Shown here piece by piece: positions 61,768 to 64,000 of a DNA stretch of 64,000 nucleotides; the first letter of the stretch is position 1, and every line of letters begins with the position of its first letter. The translations under genes and the position numbers were made by a program. Origin of the DNA: Fabrea salina (taxonomy: Eukaryota; Ciliophora; Heterotrichea; Heterotrichida; Fabreidae); the NCBI GenBank assembly GCA_022984795.1, contig JALIHJ010000001.1, positions 62,001-126,000 on the forward strand, in the 5' to 3' direction. Below the pieces are notes generated by a model that was given only the letters and a program-made list of their open reading frames with translations, was not told the DNA's origin and did not search any database.

Positions 61768-64000
61768 ATGGAGCCAGAAGTAGGTTCAAAGGACACCCAA
61801 TCAGAAGATGCCGCGTTGCAACAAATCGTGAGTTCTAGGTAGGTTAGATGGGCCGGATTAAACCCTAAACAAGCCCTGCAAAGAAACACAGTGGAGTCTT
61901 TGGAAATCTGTTTAGAAAACCTCGAGGACATGTGCAACTTTCGGGCTTTTGAAAATGTGAAAACATTAACCCTGACCTGTGACTCCATAAAAGCAATTGA
62001 AGGACTCGAAGGCATGAGTGAACTCGAAGAACTTTGCCTCAACCAAAATTTGATCAGGGAAATCCAAGGACTGAATTTTGCAGTTTCACTTAAAATTCTG
62101 AACCTTTCGAACAACAAAATCGAAAGAATCCAGGGCTTGGAAAGCTGCACCAAACTTGAAGTTTTATGGCTGAACGAAAACTGCATAGAGGTTCTGGAGG
62201 GTCTTAGCGAACTCACTAAGCTAAAGCAACTTTGTGTAGCGGGAAACCAGATTTCTAAAATAGGTTCGGCTTTAAACCAACTCACTAGTCTGCAGGAGTT
62301 GAACATCTCCGGCAACTTCATAGGGAGTTTCAGAGAGATCTTGTCTCTAACTTCTCTGCCAGCATTGCACGCTTTGACTTTTGCCGATCCACACTTTACA
62401 GAAAACCCTGTTTGTAACTTGTGTAATTACCGAATTTATACAATCTACCACCTTACCCAACTTAAGCACCTTGACTGCCAAGAAGTTTCTGAAAAGCAAA
62501 AGAACGAAGCCGAGTCAACCTTTATGCGGAAGAAAATGTACTACAATATGAGGATCAAAGCTGCAAAACGCACAGTTTCTAATGTCAAAAAGGGCATCAT
62601 GAAGATGGTCGAGAACTTCCAAACCCAGCTGTTCACTAGTTTAAAGCCTGTCCAAGAAGAACTTAAAATGACTGAAAGAGAACTTGACGAAGTTAACTGC
62701 GGACTTAAGTCAGACGTTTACTATTTTAAAGACTCGCCTTTGGACTCTTCCAGTGAAACTTGCCAGTTCCTCAAGTCTAAGTACAAAAGACTCAAAAAAA
62801 TAGCTGCTGAGAACTACTCTTTGTTGCAAAACTTAGACATCAACAGACACGCTTTACGCACTAAGCTTGACATTATGTGCAAAGAAAACATTTCCCACTT
62901 GATCACTGAGCTCGAAAACGCTGGAAACATTAGGTTTGAGGAAGGTAAGCCTTCCGACAATTGGTACCAAAGCTGTGTAAATCTAGTGTACAGTCGATAC
63001 CAAGGAACTTCGCCTTTAAAAGTAACTCGAGTGACTCGCATCCACAACAGACACCTCAGAATTCGGTTTGAAGAAAAAATTGAAAACTTAGTAAGCATTA
63101 CAGAAAACTGCACTAAGTTTTACTCTTACCTTTTTTACGGACAGATGCCTAAGTTCCCAGAGGAGCTGTACAGAGTCATAGAAGAAGGCTTTAGATCCTG
63201 TGAAGAGTACGAAGACATAGGCATGCCAGGCTGCATTCCTCTTTCTAACTCAGTCACTACTACAGAAAGGGCTAGACTACTTGCACAAGACTCCAACATT
63301 AACTCTTTGTTTTCGCCTCCGGGGCAACTGCTAATTTGCAAAGCCTACATTTCAGAGGAAGTAAACGACCCCCACGGACTAAGTTACTACCCTAACTTGA
63401 CTGTAAGCGAAATCTTCGAAATGGGTTCTGTGAAGAAAGAAGACGAAGGAGTAGCTATTGTGAGAAGCAACAAACTAGACCCTTCTCAAAAGGTTTACTT
63501 TTTGTTTGACAACTGCTTAGTGTTGCCTGAGTACTTGGTGCAGCTTGAGTACGGAGAAAACCCTGAGGACTTCGAATTCGAAGGAGTGGAAGAAGGCGAA
63601 ATCGAAAGAGCTGAATTAGGAGCGCTCAACATGAGTTTGGCAGCCTTTGTTCAGATGTGCGAAATGCCAAACGAAACTAAGTTCGAAGAAATACACCCTG
63701 CAATACCTAAAAGGAACAAACTGTCGAACGCTGACAGAGAAACCCTAAAAAAGATTGTTTGCTCCCAGAGCTTCAGTGGAGTAGAGACTCTGAACTTGTC
63801 TATGAACAAAATATCTTCACTGCCCTACTTGAGTTTGTTTATCAATCTTAAAGAACTGAAGTTGGCCTTCAACAAACTAGAAGACCTTGAAGACCTTAAA
63901 GGGTGCCACAACCTAGTTTATTTGGACCTGAGTCACAACCAAATAAAGTCACTTAACAACATACACCACTTAAGTTGTCTCCAAACTCTTGACATTTCGC
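61768..64000 (+). CDS. LRRC9: LRRC9 homologue, one 15-nt intron (3' end outside window)
   Basis: Exon 1 (61768-61827, 20 codons) joins exon 2 from 61843 across a 15-nt intron, and the frame then stays open to the window edge (740 residues seen). Residues about 45-190 are SDS22-type LRRs (LEELCLNQNLIREIQGL, LEVLWLNENCIEVLEGLSEL). Then comes a near-diagnostic block, NPVCNLCNYRIYTIYHLTQL and MRKKMYYNMRIKAAKRTV, which matches LRRC9. Residues about 390-590 resemble a PARP-type fold with its catalytic residues lost. A second LRR set starts near 650 (VETLNLSMNKISSLPYLSLF). Animal LRRC9 is about 1,450 residues, so roughly half is visible. A ciliary role is suggested by its phylogenetic spread. Confidence 0.88.
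61828..61842 (+). other. 15-nt intron GTGAGTTCTAGGTAG
   Basis: This is the LRRC9 intron, phase 0, the only one of the five with GTGAG at its 5' end. TA lies at positions 9-10 and TAG at the end. Retention would stop translation after 24 codons. Confidence 0.88.

Noticed and set aside
1-64000. Mobile elements, viral fossils and CRISPR arrays
   Set aside because: No transposase, reverse transcriptase, integrase, capsid or terminal-repeat structure was seen, and no spaced repeat array.

Overview
The window looks like macronuclear DNA of a heterotrich ciliate, most likely Stentor or a close relative. Three things point there. Large ciliary and signalling genes read almost uninterrupted under the standard code, including a 4,165-residue dynein heavy chain with every Trp as TGG. 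Five reading frames are broken by insertions of exactly 15 nt that begin GT, end AG and carry TA at positions 9-10, which is the tiny-intron type reported for Stentor coeruleus. Gene packing is extreme. I count 41 well-supported protein genes plus one 36-codon candidate; two of the 41 run off the window edges. I saw no tRNA, rRNA, CRISPR array or recognisable mobile element. All 40 visible stop codons are TAA (34) or TAG (6); none is TGA.

Layout. 1-6.3 kb: a DENN-domain protein (cut by the edge), a spliced TPR/cyclic-nucleotide-binding-like protein, a degenerate small GTPase, a TMEM43-like membrane protein, a coiled-coil protein and an Sfm1-type SPOUT methyltransferase. 6.4-19.7 kb: a USP25/28-like deubiquitinase, two small proteins, a TRMT2-type tRNA methyltransferase, a CFAP74-like ciliary protein, a PX-BAR sorting nexin, a RING-H2 protein, a Cyc8/UTX-like TPR protein and MON1. 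19.7-32.2 kb: a spliced leucine-rich-repeat protein, a tandem DUF2237 pair, a giant six-GAF/PAS phosphodiesterase, the U3 processome protein WDR3/Utp12, a coiled-coil protein and an AGC kinase. 32.2-44.3 kb: a conserved basic protein, the only long gene-free stretch (about 0.8 kb), a RING-IBR-PARP fusion, a SWEET transporter, several membrane or anchored proteins, POC1, a VDAC-like porin, an MFS sugar transporter and two poorly known proteins. 44.4-64 kb: axonemal dynein heavy chain, a CCCH/RING protein, a small protein, an Aurora-like kinase, a Pin1-type prolyl isomerase, an RNASEK-like membrane protein, a coiled-coil protein and an LRRC9 homologue (cut by the edge).

Neighbours are not functionally grouped in any operon sense, but ciliary or centriolar genes recur (dynein, CFAP74-like, POC1, LRRC9), as expected for a heavily ciliated cell. 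The most unusual items are the RING-IBR-PARP fusion lacking RING2, an apparently degenerate PARP-like fold inside LRRC9, the six-GAF phosphodiesterase, and the packing rules: divergent start codons exactly 15 bp apart in three cases, convergent genes sharing a TTAA that supplies both stop codons, and same-strand genes overlapping as TAATG. Identifications rest on reading motifs by eye; no database search was run.
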